The notes beneath the pieces are model-generated. The model ran no database searches, had not been told where the DNA came from, and worked only from the letters and a program-made list of their open reading frames with translations. Shown one piece after another: positions 1 through 9,076 of a stretch of 64,000 nt of DNA. The DNA comes from Vibrio splendidus. GTDB lineage: Bacteria > Pseudomonadota > Gammaproteobacteria > Enterobacterales > Vibrionaceae. The DNA is taken from the NCBI RefSeq assembly GCF_024347615.1, contig NZ_AP025509.1, positions 620,001 to 684,000 of the forward strand, written 5' to 3'. The position numbers and the translations under genes were made by a program. Each line of letters opens with the position of its first letter. Within the stretch, counting starts at the first letter, position 1.

Positions 1-14
1 ACTGAAACAAAAGA

Positions 15-43
15 ATTGGTATCGACATAGCGCCGATACCAAT
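15..43 (-). terminator. Hairpin downstream of nrdD
   Basis: A perfect 10-bp inverted repeat (ATTGGTATCG / CGATACCAAT) with a 9-base loop. On the minus strand it is followed by TTCTTTTGTTT, so it can act as a Rho-independent terminator for transcripts coming from nrdD. On the plus strand the tail is weaker. Confidence 0.55.
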
Positions 44-82
44 CTTATTTATTGAAACGTAGATCTTCTAAGTTAACTCGCT

Positions 83-115
83 AACGATCGCAGATCTTAA
101 CTAAGATCCTTCGTT
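83..115. other. Inverted repeat at the nrdD 3' end
   Basis: AACGA...TCGTT enclose a perfect palindrome GATCTTA-AC-TAAGATC (93-108) directly after the nrdD stop codon. No T-run follows on either strand, so it is more likely an mRNA-protecting hairpin or a processing structure than a terminator. Confidence 0.35.
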
Positions 116-118
116 AGA

Positions 119-2242
119 TTAAAGGTGCTTCACGCGACGTTTAACTTCTTCTTGCTTACCGAAGTTAAATGGTCGTGCATCTGGGCTACCAAGGTAACCA
201 CATACGCGGCGCGTTACCGACACTTTGGTTGAGTCATGGTTGCCACACTTAGGACACGTAAAGCCTTTACTTGTACAGTCGAACTCACCGTTGTAACCAC
301 ATTCGTAACACTCATCAATCGGCGTGTTGGTGCCGTAGTAAGGAACACGTGTGTAGCTGTAATCCCATACGTTTTCTAGCGCTTCGATGTTCTTCTGCAT
401 GTTCGGGAATTCGCCGTAACAGATGAAACCACCGCTAGAGATTTCTGGATAAGGCATCTCGAAATCGATCTTGTCGTATGGGTTCACTGTCTTCTGTACA
501 TCTAAGTGGAAGCTGTTGGTGTAGTAACCACGGTCTGTTACGCCATCAATCACACCAAACTCTTTGGTATCAATGCTGCAGAAACGGCTACATAGGTTTT
601 CACTTGGTGTACCGTATAAGCTGAACGCGTAACCTGTTTCTTTCGTCCAAGATTCCACTTCACGCTTCATGTATTCCACCAGCTCAAGCGCTTTAGCACG
701 CATTTCGCCGTCGTCATACAGGTGAACATCTGTGCCGTAAAGCGCAGTCATTGCTTCGTGGATACCAATGTAGCCAAGAGAAACAGAAGCACGGCCGTTC
801 TTGAAGATATCGGCAATGGAGTCGTCTGCTTTCAATCGAACGCCACAAGCACCTTCCATGTAAAGGATTGGAGCAACGCGCGCTTTCACGTTTTCTAGAC
901 GAGAAATACGAGTTTCTAGTGCACGACGAGCCAGCTTCAGTTTTTCATCAAGCAGTTCGTAGAACTTAGTCATATCACGCTGCGCGTTAATCGCAATACG
1001 TGGCAAGTTCAAGCTAACAACACCTAAGTTGTTACGGCCTTCGTGAATCAACTCACCATTTTCTTCGTAAGTATTCAAGAAGCTACGGCAACCCATAGGC
1101 GTTTTAAATGACCCTGTCACTTCTACTACTTTGTCGTAGTTAAGAATGTCTGGGTACATACGCTTAGACGCACACTCAAGTGCCAATTGCTTGATGTCGT
1201 AGTTTGGATCTTGCTTCTGGTGGTTCAAACCATCTTTGATTGCAAACACCAGTTTAGGGAATACCGCTGTTTTGCGGTTCTTACCCAAACCTGCGATGCG
1301 GTTTTTCAAGATAGATTGCTGGATAAGTTTCGAACCCCAGCTTTCGCCTAGACCAAAACCAAACGTAACGAATGGAGTTTGGCCATTAGCCGTGTGTAGC
1401 GTATTTACTTCGTATTCCAAAGATTGGAACGCGTCGTAACACTCTTTCTCTGTACGAGAGATAGCAAAAGCTTCTGGGCTATGAATGTCCCACTCTTTCG
1501 CTAGTGATAAATGCTTCTCGTAGCTCGCCATAACGTAAGGCTCTAAAACCTCATCGATACGGTTAATCGTAGTACCGCCATAGATGTGGCTCGCGACTTG
1601 CGCGATGATCTGTGCGGTTACTGCTGTTGCTGTAGAAATAGACTTAGGCGTGTCGATCTCCGCATTACCCATCTTGAAGCCATGCGTTAACATGCCTTTC
1701 AGATCGATAAGCATACAGTTAAACATTGGGAAGAACGGTGCGTAGTCTAGATCGTGGTAATGAATGTCACCACACTCGTGAGCTTGTACGATGTCACGCG
1801 GCAAAATGTGAGTTTTTGCATAGTGTTTAGCCACGATACCCGCCAGTAAGTCACGCTGAGTTGGGATAACTTTACCGTCTTTGTTGGCATTCTCATTGAT
1901 CAGATCAACATTGCTTTCTTCGATCAAGCCTTCGATCTCACGAGTTAAAGCGCTTTGCTTTTCACGTGCGATGTCGCGGTCATGACGATATTCAATGTAG
2001 GCACGAGCCAGAGACTTATACGGTCCCTGCATTAGCTCATTCTCGACCAAAGTCTGAATTTCAGAAATATGAACTTCATCGTAGTCTTCGAGCTTCAACT
2101 CAACTGCTAATGCCACATTCAGAGCATAAATAGCAATTTCCTTATCGGCTTTGTCTGATGCTGCTTCCACTGCAGCTTGGATACGATCTCTACTGAATGG
2201 AGCTCTTGAGCCATCACGCTTGATTACGATTGATTTCACCAC
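119..2242 (-). CDS. nrdD: Anaerobic ribonucleoside-triphosphate reductase
   Basis: Glycyl-radical class III ribonucleotide reductase, making dNTPs without oxygen in the cytoplasm. The 707-residue protein opens with an ATP-cone (KRDGSRAPFSRDRIQAAV, first ~90 residues). It carries four zinc-binding cysteines near the C-terminus (CYECG ... CPKCG) and ends with the glycyl-radical motif RVCGYLG (radical Gly about residue 682). Length matches the family. Its activase nrdG would be expected just downstream, beyond the window edge. Two NrdR boxes and a perfect FNR site lie upstream, so repression by nucleotide status and activation by anoxia are both predicted. Confidence 0.97.
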   Translation of the reverse strand: MVKSIVIKRDGSRAPFSRDRIQAAVEAASDKADKEIAIYALNVALAVELKLEDYDEVHISEIQTLVENELMQGPYKSLARAYIEYRHDRDIAREKQSALTREIEGLIEESNVDLINENANKDGKVIPTQRDLLAGIVAKHYAKTHILPRDIVQAHECGDIHYHDLDYAPFFPMFNCMLIDLKGMLTHGFKMGNAEIDTPKSISTATAVTAQIIAQVASHIYGGTTINRIDEVLEPYVMASYEKHLSLAKEWDIHSPEAFAISRTEKECYDAFQSLEYEVNTLHTANGQTPFVTFGFGLGESWGSKLIQQSILKNRIAGLGKNRKTAVFPKLVFAIKDGLNHQKQDPNYDIKQLALECASKRMYPDILNYDKVVEVTGSFKTPMGCRSFLNTYEENGELIHEGRNNLGVVSLNLPRIAINAQRDMTKFYELLDEKLKLARRALETRISRLENVKARVAPILYMEGACGVRLKADDSIADIFKNGRASVSLGYIGIHEAMTALYGTDVHLYDDGEMRAKALELVEYMKREVESWTKETGYAFSLYGTPSENLCSRFCSIDTKEFGVIDGVTDRGYYTNSFHLDVQKTVNPYDKIDFEMPYPEISSGGFICYGEFPNMQKNIEALENVWDYSYTRVPYYGTNTPIDECYECGYNGEFDCTSKGFTCPKCGNHDSTKVSVTRRVCGYLGSPDARPFNFGKQEEVKRRVKHL

Positions 2243-2283
2243 TTCTCCTTACTCTTGAGGTATTCACAGACTTATCCACAAAC

Positions 2284-2330
2284 ACACTATATAGAGCGAT
2301 TTATCGTTTAACTAACACTAGATATTGTGG
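2284..2330 (-). promoter_or_regulatory. Paired NrdR boxes upstream of nrdD
   Basis: ACACTATATAGAGCGA (2284-2299) and ACACTAGATATTGTGG (2315-2330) both resemble the NrdR consensus (ACAC-ATAT-GTGT type). Their starts are 31 bp apart, the three-helical-turn spacing known for paired NrdR boxes. They lie 42-88 bp upstream of the nrdD start. Confidence 0.8.
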
Positions 2331-2361
2331 CGTATTTAACGAGAACCACCAACTTTGAGTA

Positions 2362-2375
2362 TTGATTTGGATCAA
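2362..2375 (-). promoter_or_regulatory. FNR-binding site upstream of nrdD
   Basis: TTGATTTGGATCAA is a perfect match to the FNR consensus TTGAT-N4-ATCAA. It is 120-133 bp upstream of the nrdD start codon and just upstream of the NrdR boxes, consistent with anaerobic activation. Confidence 0.8.
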
Positions 2376-2542
2376 TAAAACGCGCACGCTGAACAAGATA
2401 AATCCAATATTATTACGTGAGTTCTCAAGTCGAAAAGAAACAATGTAACAATAAAAAAACTGCTAAAAAGAGTTGAATTTTTGGTAAGTGTTGTAGGATA
2501 ACGGCTCAACTATATTGGACACCAAAATTAGGGAGATTTGGG

Positions 2543-3421
2543 ATGATACGACTTCAAAAGTGGATAATGTTAGCTTGCTTGCTCAGTGGCCAGACATTTG
2601 CTGAACCTTTGACCATATCCAGTTGGAATATCGAATGGTTATCAACCAACGAGGCTGTGAATAAGTTTTCTGCCCAACGTGATCAAGCGGATTTCGATAA
2701 GCTCGAACAGTATTTCCAATCCTTAGATGCGGATGTGGTCGCCTTTCAAGAAGTCGACGACGTCAATGCCATTCAACGCATCACCGGCGATCAATACAAA
2801 ATATTGATGTCTGACCGCGCATTGCCCAAAAACAGTAACCGACAATTCAAAGAAGTGAACCAATATACAGGCTTCGCGGTTCGTAAAGGAATCACACTCA
2901 CCGACTACGCTGACTTTCCTCTGGAAACGAGTGCTAACAGCAAGCTCAGATTTGCCAGTTATATGGTTGTGGAAACGGATTCAAATCCAATTCACATGTT
3001 GTCAGTGCACTTAAAGGCCGGATGCAGCGGCGCTTACAAGTCGAACCGTGACTGTTCAAGACTTAAAGACCAAGCTAAGCAACTGAATAAGTGGATACAG
3101 CAAAGAGAACGTAAAGGCGAAGACTACGCGATTCTGGGCGACTTTAACCATAACCTCTCCTATTCACGAGATTGGATGTGGAAAGATATGACGCAAAATA
3201 CCGATGCTCAGTTGGCAACAAGAAAAACTCGAGCAGATTGTAAGGTGCGCTCAAACCGCAACAATCACCGTACACATCAATTTCGTTCGGTGATTGACCA
3301 TATTGTTGTGAGCAAGTCCTTAGATGCCTCTCCTGCGAAACAAAAGGTATTTGAAACGCAAGATGTTCTGGACTACAAACTCAGTGATCACTGTCCAGTT
3401 TCAACAACGATCAAACAGTAA
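2543..3421 (+). CDS. Secreted endonuclease/exonuclease/phosphatase-family protein
   Basis: A 292-residue member of the EEP (DNase I-like) metal-dependent phosphoesterase fold. An N-terminal signal peptide (hydrophobic stretch ending QTFA) suggests periplasmic or secreted location. Fold motifs are visible in order: SSWNIEWL (metal-binding Asn), FQEVDD (catalytic Glu), LGDFNH (Asp/Asn) and SDHCPV (Asp-His pair), so the active site looks complete. The substrate could be DNA or a phosphoester; extracellular nucleases of this fold are common in vibrios. AGGGAG precedes the ATG at good spacing. Monocistronic, closed by a terminator. Confidence 0.85.
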   Translation: MIRLQKWIMLACLLSGQTFAEPLTISSWNIEWLSTNEAVNKFSAQRDQADFDKLEQYFQSLDADVVAFQEVDDVNAIQRITGDQYKILMSDRALPKNSNRQFKEVNQYTGFAVRKGITLTDYADFPLETSANSKLRFASYMVVETDSNPIHMLSVHLKAGCSGAYKSNRDCSRLKDQAKQLNKWIQQRERKGEDYAILGDFNHNLSYSRDWMWKDMTQNTDAQLATRKTRADCKVRSNRNNHRTHQFRSVIDHIVVSKSLDASPAKQKVFETQDVLDYKLSDHCPVSTTIKQ

Positions 3422-3480
3422 GTTATAGATAACTGCAGATTGTAGATAAGTGCAAATAATAGAAAACAGTAGATATAGAA

Positions 3481-3519
3481 AGAGGCTGACTGGCTTTTAC
3501 TGAAAGCGGGTCAGCCTCT
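3481..3519. terminator. Bidirectional terminator
   Basis: AGAGGCTGAC and GTCAGCCTCT form a 10-bp perfect stem between the convergent EEP gene and the YeeE/YedE pair. Pyrimidine-rich tails follow on both strands. Confidence 0.7.
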
Positions 3520-3577
3520 CTGTTTGGTCAGATAAGATCGAATCCTCTCAGCCATGCAATAAATGGTAGGCGCACTG

Positions 3578-4009
3578 CTAGCAGCTTTTATTGGTTCGAC
3601 CCGCCAGCCACATCCCCACCAGCATACTTAAGACGAACAGCCATACCGTAGGGTTACCGCCACTAAGGCTAGTTACTGCTGGGCCCGGGCAAAAGCCTGC
3701 AATCCCCCAGCCTAAACCAAAAGCTGTAGAGCCAAGAATCAGCTTTCTGTCGATTAGTGGATTGTTACTGCTATCTAAATGTTCGCCATTGACGGCTTGA
3801 GAGCGCTTTTTAATGACCAGATGATAAAACGGAGCGAAGACCAATAGCGCGCCACCCATAACGAATGCCAAACTAATGTCCCAGTTACCGGTAATGTCTA
3901 AGAAGCCGAGTACCTTGTTAGGATCAACCATGCCTGAAATGATCATGCCAGAGCCGAAAAGAATACCTGCGAGCAAGCCGATAACGATAGTAAATGAAGA
4001 GTTTTTCAT
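3578..4009 (-). CDS. YeeE/YedE-family permease, second half-protein
   Basis: Small membrane protein (143 residues, about four membrane segments) of the YeeE/YedE (sulfur transport) family. The hallmark GFCPGPAV motif with its cysteine is present. Such half-size proteins occur as pairs (PmpA/PmpB type) and are thought to move a reduced sulfur species across the inner membrane. Its ATG overlaps the stop of the upstream partner by one base (TAATG), so the two are translationally coupled. Confidence 0.85.
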   Translation of the reverse strand: MKNSSFTIVIGLLAGILFGSGMIISGMVDPNKVLGFLDITGNWDISLAFVMGGALLVFAPFYHLVIKKRSQAVNGEHLDSSNNPLIDRKLILGSTAFGLGWGIAGFCPGPAVTSLSGGNPTVWLFVLSMLVGMWLAGRTNKSC

Positions 4010-4488
4010 TATGCCCCCAAGCCAATCAGGTTTTTAACCAACACTGTTGCCATCGCGACACTCATAAATACACAGGTCGCGACAATTGAACGTTTAGATA
4101 AACGAGCCATTCCGACAATGCCATGTCCGCTAGTACAACCGTTCGCCATCTTGGTACCGAAGCCCACCAATAGTCCGGCTATGATTACCACCGCGAAGTT
4201 GATCTCTTCTAATTGCGGAAGTTGGTAGCCCGTTGGAATCAATAACCAACCGCTCGCGACCATTCCGACAACAAAAGCAAGTCGCCAATGTTTTTCGGTT
4301 TTCTCTGTGTTGGTGTCCGATCTGGATTCAGATCCTGATTCTAATCTTTTGTTGTTTCTAGACGGCAATAAGCGGCTAACGATTCCGCTGATCCCCGCAA
4401 CTCGCCCGATCCCCAACATCAGAACAATTGCCGACGCGCCTAGTAGCATGCCACCGAAAAATGCATCCCAAGGTATTAAACTCATCAC
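4009..4488 (-). CDS. YeeE/YedE-family permease, first half-protein
   Basis: 159-residue membrane protein with the YeeE/YedE signature NGCTSGHG containing the conserved cysteine. A polar, Ser/Glu/Arg-rich cytoplasmic loop lies near residues 43-65. It pairs with the following gene to make the full permease. In other bacteria the pair often sits with an ArsR-type sulfur-sensing repressor and a persulfide dioxygenase. None is visible here, and an insertion sequence starts 160 bp upstream. Confidence 0.85.
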   Translation of the reverse strand: MMSLIPWDAFFGGMLLGASAIVLMLGIGRVAGISGIVSRLLPSRNNKRLESGSESRSDTNTEKTEKHWRLAFVVGMVASGWLLIPTGYQLPQLEEINFAVVIIAGLLVGFGTKMANGCTSGHGIVGMARLSKRSIVATCVFMSVAMATVLVKNLIGLGA

Positions 4489-4543
4489 TGACCTCTCCCA
4501 TCCACAAACTTAAATTTAACTCGTCGCAACTTTAAATTAGGTC

Positions 4544-4578
4544 TTACTAATAAACTTAGATTAGAGTTTACTAATAAA
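4544..4578 (-). promoter_or_regulatory. Direct repeats in the YeeE/YedE promoter
   Basis: TTACTAATAAA occurs exactly twice (4544-4554 and 4568-4578) with 24 bp between starts, amid related ATTAG words. This is consistent with a repressor or activator site for the permease pair; the regulator is not identified. Confidence 0.4.
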
Positions 4579-4676
4579 TATAAATTAGTCAATGCTAATG
4601 TAATGGTGTTATGTTTCGATTTGTAAGTTTGGAATTTAAAAGCGTCCCTGTCTCGTCCTAAAATACGTTGACGATT

Positions 4677-5492
4677 TTAGTTAGCCAGTAACGCAAGTTG
4701 CTGGCTTTTTTCATGCATCTTATTTGGCGTATTCATACCTAGGCTGAGATGTGGCCTCATTTCGTTGTACGTATATATTGACTCTTCAACAAGTGTTTTC
4801 AACTCGCGAAGATCTTTGCACTGAGTAAGCAAGAACTCTTGCTTGAGGATACCATTGACCCGCTCAGCTAACGCGTTTTGGTAACAGTCATAACCATCCG
4901 TCATTGATGGAGTTATACCATGCTTTTTAAGTTTCTCTTGATAGAGGTTTGAGCAATACTGAAGCCCTCTATCTGAGTGATGGATTGTCGCATGACAATA
5001 ACATCGAGTTTTTACCGTCATATCTAAAGCCTTCACAACATCGCTCGCTTTCATTTCATTGCTAACTTCATACCCCATGATTTTACGGCTGAAGGCATCG
5101 GTAACCAATGACAAGTAGTGAACGCCCTCGTTTGACTGAACATAAGTGATGTCGCTCACCAGAACTTCTTCTGGTTTTGACGGAACGACTTCTTTTAGCA
5201 AGTTCGGATGTTTTTTCATCCAGTGTCTGCTGTTCGTTGTTTTGGTGTAACTTCGTTTCGGCTTAACGAGTAAGCGCTCTTCTCTGAGGTAATTAAACAA
5301 AGCATCACGGCCAAGTTTTATTCCCTTAGCTATCAACTTCGGCTTCAGTAAGAAATAGAGCTTACGAGCTCCCAGCCGAGGCATGAATCGTCTTAGCTCA
5401 AGCACCATCCCTTTCACAGGAGCAAGCTCAGCCTGACGAGTGGTCTCACGCTTTTCTCTCTGATAGACACACTGACGAGATATATTGAGCAA
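4677..5492 (-). CDS. IS3-family transposase OrfB (DDE domain)
   Basis: 271-residue catalytic subunit with an rve integrase core. The acidic triad is visible: VSDITYV (Asp), HHSDRGLQY (Asp) and NALAERVNG (Glu), with 35 residues between the second Asp and the Glu. An HTH_21-like segment precedes it. The open frame continues upstream of this ATG into the end of orfA in the -1 frame, so the active protein is probably an OrfAB fusion made by programmed frameshifting. The candidate slip site is the short A-run in the mRNA at 5525-5531. Confidence 0.92.
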   Translation of the reverse strand: MLNISRQCVYQREKRETTRQAELAPVKGMVLELRRFMPRLGARKLYFLLKPKLIAKGIKLGRDALFNYLREERLLVKPKRSYTKTTNSRHWMKKHPNLLKEVVPSKPEEVLVSDITYVQSNEGVHYLSLVTDAFSRKIMGYEVSNEMKASDVVKALDMTVKTRCYCHATIHHSDRGLQYCSNLYQEKLKKHGITPSMTDGYDCYQNALAERVNGILKQEFLLTQCKDLRELKTLVEESIYTYNEMRPHLSLGMNTPNKMHEKSQQLALLAN

Positions 5493-5512
5493 TGAACAAG
5501 CTTTACTTAAGC

Positions 5513-5920
5513 TTACTTTCTTCTCTTTTTGAAGGCTTCTTGCTCCTTCGCTATATACTTTTTTCTTAGCGACATCCCGTGCTCAGCATCAAGAATATCA
5601 ACAACCCTATTGAGAAGAAGGCATCTGAGACGTTCATCTTCGAGCTCTTGTTCAAGTCGTTTTATTTTTTGGGCAGGCGTTTCATTCGCTCTCGGTGATT
5701 TAGGCATCGTGTTCTTCCTTGGGTTGGTAGTCCAATCCATTTTGCCATGCTTTCTTAACCAAGTAAGAACAGTCGAACGACCTTGTATGCCGTAAATTGA
5801 TTGGGCTTGTTTATAGGTCATGTCGCCTTTTTCGATGGCGTCTACAACCTGCAATTTAAAGCCTAGTGTGTAATCACGCTGAGTGCGCTTAACGTAGTGT
5901 TTATTTGGAATGGTCATCAT
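5513..5920 (-). CDS. IS3-family transposase OrfA
   Basis: 135-residue DNA-binding subunit. A helix-turn-helix (about residues 15-60) is followed by a leucine-zipper-like coiled coil (IKRLEQELEDERLRCLLLN) for oligomerisation. It ends with a basic tail (FKKRRK) at the presumed frameshift region. It recognises the IS ends and inhibits or cooperates with OrfB. Confidence 0.9.
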   Translation of the reverse strand: MMTIPNKHYVKRTQRDYTLGFKLQVVDAIEKGDMTYKQAQSIYGIQGRSTVLTWLRKHGKMDWTTNPRKNTMPKSPRANETPAQKIKRLEQELEDERLRCLLLNRVVDILDAEHGMSLRKKYIAKEQEAFKKRRK

Positions 5921-5969
5921 TAGTCCTCAATGTGTAAACACATTTCAGGACGGGACACCCACATGAAAA

Positions 5970-5997
5970 AAGCCCCTAGGCGTTAACCTAAGGGCTT
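5970..5997 (-). terminator. Terminator of the glycosyltransferase gene
   Basis: AAGCCCTTAGG / CCTAGGGGCTT stem, followed on the minus strand by TTTTTTCATG. The IS target site begins about 10 bp further on. Confidence 0.85.
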
Positions 5998-6027
5998 AAT
6001 GTTTTTTCTGTCTTTGGTAAAGAACTG

Positions 6028-7260
6028 TTATTTAATCTTGTTCTTCTCAGCTATCCACTGCGACATGTACTTGGTACTCGCCATACTGTGGTGTTTAAGC
6101 ATCGAACCAAAAAAGTTATCCAGTCGATGAGACTCAAGCTCAGAATCTAGCGCATTCAGTCGCTCGATCAATTTGTCGCCCAGTTGATTCTGCTCGTAGT
6201 GCGCTTCAAGGATCGAATGACATTGGCTTTGAGCCTTAAGCCACTTCTCTTCATCTTTATAAAGAGCAACAGCTTGTTCAACAAACTCGTCGATATCGTC
6301 TGCAACTGCGCCAGGCCATTGCAACTCACCTTGCGGTAACATGCTTTCACTACCAATTTCGCTCGTCACATTCGGAGTTTGTAGCTTCATCGCATCAAGC
6401 AATTTACCTTTAATGCCCGCGCCAAATCGCAGTGGTGCAACACACACACGAGCTTGCTCCATCACTTCTTGAGCGTCTTTAGCCCAACCTTTGATATGGA
6501 AACCGGTTTTAGGGTTATGCAAAGCCGTGGCTTTCGGTGGCGGATACGACCCATAAATATGAAGTTCAGTGTCAGGCAGCTGCTTGCGGATCTTCGGCCA
6601 AATCTTCTGTAACTGAAGCACTGCGTCCCAGTTCGGTGCGTGTCTAAAGTTGCCTATCGTCATGAAATGCTTACGTTCTTCAAAACATTTCGTGTTTTCA
6701 GGTAGAGTGTTGAGATCAACCATGAACGGCAAGTGATGAAGCAGTTTTGGATCGATATTGAACTCAGATTGAAGCAATTCCATTTCATAGCTAGAAATGA
6801 TCAACGAAAGATCACAGCGTAAAATCGCAGCAATTTCACGTTTAGCCAAGTCACTGTATAAATGCGCTTTGGTCAGTTCAGTCTCTTTCTTAACGGCTTC
6901 GTGGCGTGCATTACGTAGAAACTGCAAGTCTTCGGTATCCAATAACTTAAATGCACTCGGACATACCTTCTCCACACGCCAGCCAAACTGCTCTTCCATC
7001 ATAAAACGGTCAAACATCACGACATCGGGTTGCAGATCTTCGATGTACTGGTCAAAGCTATCGCAATTTAACTGTATGGATTTGCTCGAGATGCCCTCTT
7101 CAGAGAGATCGATCATGTGCTCGGTTTCTTGGGCTGGCGTTGCAAATTCAACTGACCAACCTTGTCTCTTGAACAGGCGTAAAAGAGACATCATATGGCT
7201 GCCCGCCGCCGATGAATTCGGTTCTGGCCAAACGTAGCCAATTGCTAAAACTTTCTTCAA
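6028..7260 (-). CDS. Glycosyltransferase (GT4-like, GT-B fold)
   Basis: 410-residue cytoplasmic protein. The N-terminal Rossmann half begins VLAIGYVWPEPNSSAAG, a variant of the usual donor-side loop. The C-terminal Glycos_transf_1 half has the nucleotide-sugar motif around RFGAGIKGKLLDAM (about residues 275-290), where the family usually has an E-x7-E-type helix. It transfers a sugar to an unknown acceptor. It stands alone with its own terminator and no polysaccharide cluster around it, so the pathway is unknown. Confidence 0.8.
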   Translation of the reverse strand: MKKVLAIGYVWPEPNSSAAGSHMMSLLRLFKRQGWSVEFATPAQETEHMIDLSEEGISSKSIQLNCDSFDQYIEDLQPDVVMFDRFMMEEQFGWRVEKVCPSAFKLLDTEDLQFLRNARHEAVKKETELTKAHLYSDLAKREIAAILRCDLSLIISSYEMELLQSEFNIDPKLLHHLPFMVDLNTLPENTKCFEERKHFMTIGNFRHAPNWDAVLQLQKIWPKIRKQLPDTELHIYGSYPPPKATALHNPKTGFHIKGWAKDAQEVMEQARVCVAPLRFGAGIKGKLLDAMKLQTPNVTSEIGSESMLPQGELQWPGAVADDIDEFVEQAVALYKDEEKWLKAQSQCHSILEAHYEQNQLGDKLIERLNALDSELESHRLDNFFGSMLKHHSMASTKYMSQWIAEKNKIK

Positions 7261-7283
7261 AACACTTCCTAAGAAATAACAAA

Positions 7284-7302
7284 AGGGACTGTAGAAGTCC
7301 CT
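7284..7302 (-). terminator. Terminator of the fabH-GNAT unit
   Basis: AGGGACT / AGTCCCT 7-bp stem with 5-base loop, followed on the minus strand by TTTTGTTATTT. Confidence 0.7.
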
Positions 7303-7359
7303 AATTAAACGTAAGTCGATTTATACCGCTGATTATAATTAGTTCTAAAAACTCAGCGA

Positions 7360-7851
7360 TCAGATTCGCTCACCTACATTGCGAGCTATCATAAGCACTT
7401 CATCAGCTGAGTACAGGTTTGAAATCGTGGTTTCGACTTCTGCACCCAACGTAGATTGATAAAGCTTTTGTGCAAAGTTGTCTGCTCTGGTGGTCACTAG
7501 CACGTGTTTGAGCGTCGAGCCTTGATCCGCCAAATGCTGTTTTACCTGCGGCAGGGAATCTAGAATCAGCGTTTTACCCAATCCTTGCCCCTGCGCGCTT
7601 GGTAACACGGCAAGTTGCTCTAGTTCTAAAACAGCTTCAGGTCTAAATCCGCTTTTCTGAACCCAGATGATGTAACCCACGACCTCACCTTCACTCTCCG
7701 CAACAAAGTTAAGAAAGCGTGGTGAAGCGTTTAAGTTACATTGTAACCAAGTTTTTGAGTTTTGCTGTCGAACAAAAGTAGCTTGGTGAACTAAAGCCGC
7801 CCCATTGAGGTCGGCTTTCGTCATAAGACGTACTTTGACGACTGTACCCAT
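7360..7851 (-). CDS. GNAT-family N-acetyltransferase
   Basis: 163 residues with the GNAT acetyl-CoA-binding signature QLAVLPSAQGQGLGKTLI (Q/R-x-x-G-x-G/A) around residues 80-97. The substrate is unknown. It starts 5 bp after the stop of the fabH-like gene and is surely co-transcribed with it. The start at 7851 is kept because the first beta strand (VKVRLMTKAD) would be lost with a later ATG. Confidence 0.82.
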   Translation of the reverse strand: MGTVVKVRLMTKADLNGAALVHQATFVRQQNSKTWLQCNLNASPRFLNFVAESEGEVVGYIIWVQKSGFRPEAVLELEQLAVLPSAQGQGLGKTLILDSLPQVKQHLADQGSTLKHVLVTTRADNFAQKLYQSTLGAEVETTISNLYSADEVLMIARNVGERI

Positions 7852-7856
7852 CAGCG

Positions 7857-8957
7857 TTATTCGCTCGCTGAATTCGGGTGCGTTTTACAGTGTAAAATGG
7901 CTCTTTCTAGAAGCTCTAAAGCAGATTTGTCGGCTTCTGGAAGCTTAGCATCTGATTGACCTAGCGGTTCAACACGGCTACCCCATTTAATATGGCCAGC
8001 ACCCCACGTTAAACCCGCACCAAATGCCGCAACAAGAATGTTGTCGTTAGGCTTAACGAAACCTTGCTCTAGCGACTCACATAATGCAATTGGCACAGTC
8101 GCAGCGGATGTGTTGCCGTAGTTTTGGATGTTAACAAACGCTTTTTCGCGATCGATACCCGCCATATCACACAGAGTTTGGATGATTCGGATGTTCGCTT
8201 GGTGCGGAATCACAACGTCGATATTGTCGGTTGAGATACCTGCGCGACTCAATACTGTGTGTGCCGCTGCGCCCATGCCTTTGACAGCACGCTTAAAAAT
8301 CTCTTTACCAACGAAATCGAAGTCCCAATAACCGTTATCAGCCGCAAAGCGGTCCATAGATGTACCGAATTTTGGTACCGCTAGAATATCACGACCTTCC
8401 GCGTCACAACCGATTTGAGCTTCTTGTAAACCCACTTGCTCTTCAGTACGCGATAGAACCACAGCGCCAGCGCCGTCACCGAAAAGAACCGCAGTGTCAC
8501 GCTTGGTCCAATCAATGAAGAATGACAGACGCTCAGCACCCACAACGATGGCATTGCGATAGTTACCCGCTTGAATTAGTCGAGTCGCTGTTTCAACACC
8601 GTAGATGAAGCCAGTACACGCTGCGTTAAGGTCGAAAGCCGCTGCACTCTTAATGCCTAAGTTCTGTTGAACCTTAGATGCGGTATTTGGAATAAGGGAG
8701 TCTGGGCTGCACGTCGCGATGATCACGAGATCGATATCTTCGGCTGTTAGGCCAGCACACGCCATGGCATGTTTCGCTGCAACAGTCGCTAGCTCAGAGG
8801 TATTTACATGACTGATACGACGGTTTTCGATACCAGTTCGAGTTCGAATCCACTCGTCAGACGTATCAATGAAAGTGCTTAGATCATCATTGGACAGCAC
8901 GGCTGGTGGTAGACACTTTCCCCAGCCAGTAATTTCGGCGTAAAATTTTGTCATCAT
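7857..8957 (-). CDS. fabH: 3-oxoacyl-ACP synthase III (second FabH-type)
   Basis: Ketoacyl-ACP synthase III, condensing an acyl-CoA with malonyl-ACP. The catalytic triad is complete: Cys114 in NAACTGF, His252 in PHQAN and Asn282 in YGNTSA. At 366 residues it is longer than typical FabH (~317) because of a C-terminal tail. It is not in a fab cluster but divergent from trxC. The same pairing (VCA0751/VCA0752) is found on V. cholerae chromosome 2, as I recall it. It is therefore likely the accessory FabH2, possibly with other chain-length preference. Confidence 0.9.
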   Translation of the reverse strand: MMTKFYAEITGWGKCLPPAVLSNDDLSTFIDTSDEWIRTRTGIENRRISHVNTSELATVAAKHAMACAGLTAEDIDLVIIATCSPDSLIPNTASKVQQNLGIKSAAAFDLNAACTGFIYGVETATRLIQAGNYRNAIVVGAERLSFFIDWTKRDTAVLFGDGAGAVVLSRTEEQVGLQEAQIGCDAEGRDILAVPKFGTSMDRFAADNGYWDFDFVGKEIFKRAVKGMGAAAHTVLSRAGISTDNIDVVIPHQANIRIIQTLCDMAGIDREKAFVNIQNYGNTSAATVPIALCESLEQGFVKPNDNILVAAFGAGLTWGAGHIKWGSRVEPLGQSDAKLPEADKSALELLERAILHCKTHPNSASE

Positions 8958-9076
8958 TTACCTGTTTATTGTTTGTTTTTATTTAAGTATCGTATTCTAG
9001 TTTTAAACAGTATAAGCGCTCCGTGCGTGATTCGTAAATCGCGTTAGCAACGGAGTTACAATAAAAAGAGAAAGTT

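Larger units (their letters stand above)
4649..5957 (-). mobile_element. IS3-family insertion sequence, 1309 bp
   Basis: Ends are imperfect inverted repeats: TGTCTCGTCCTAAAATACG at the left and TGTCCCGTCCTGAAATGTG (read inward from 5957) at the right. The element is flanked by CCC on both sides (4646-4648 and 5958-5960), a 3-bp target duplication as usual for IS3. It carries orfA and orfB in different frames with an intact DD35E triad, so it may still be mobile. It sits just past the terminator of the glycosyltransferase gene and upstream of the permease pair, and appears to interrupt no gene. Confidence 0.9.
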
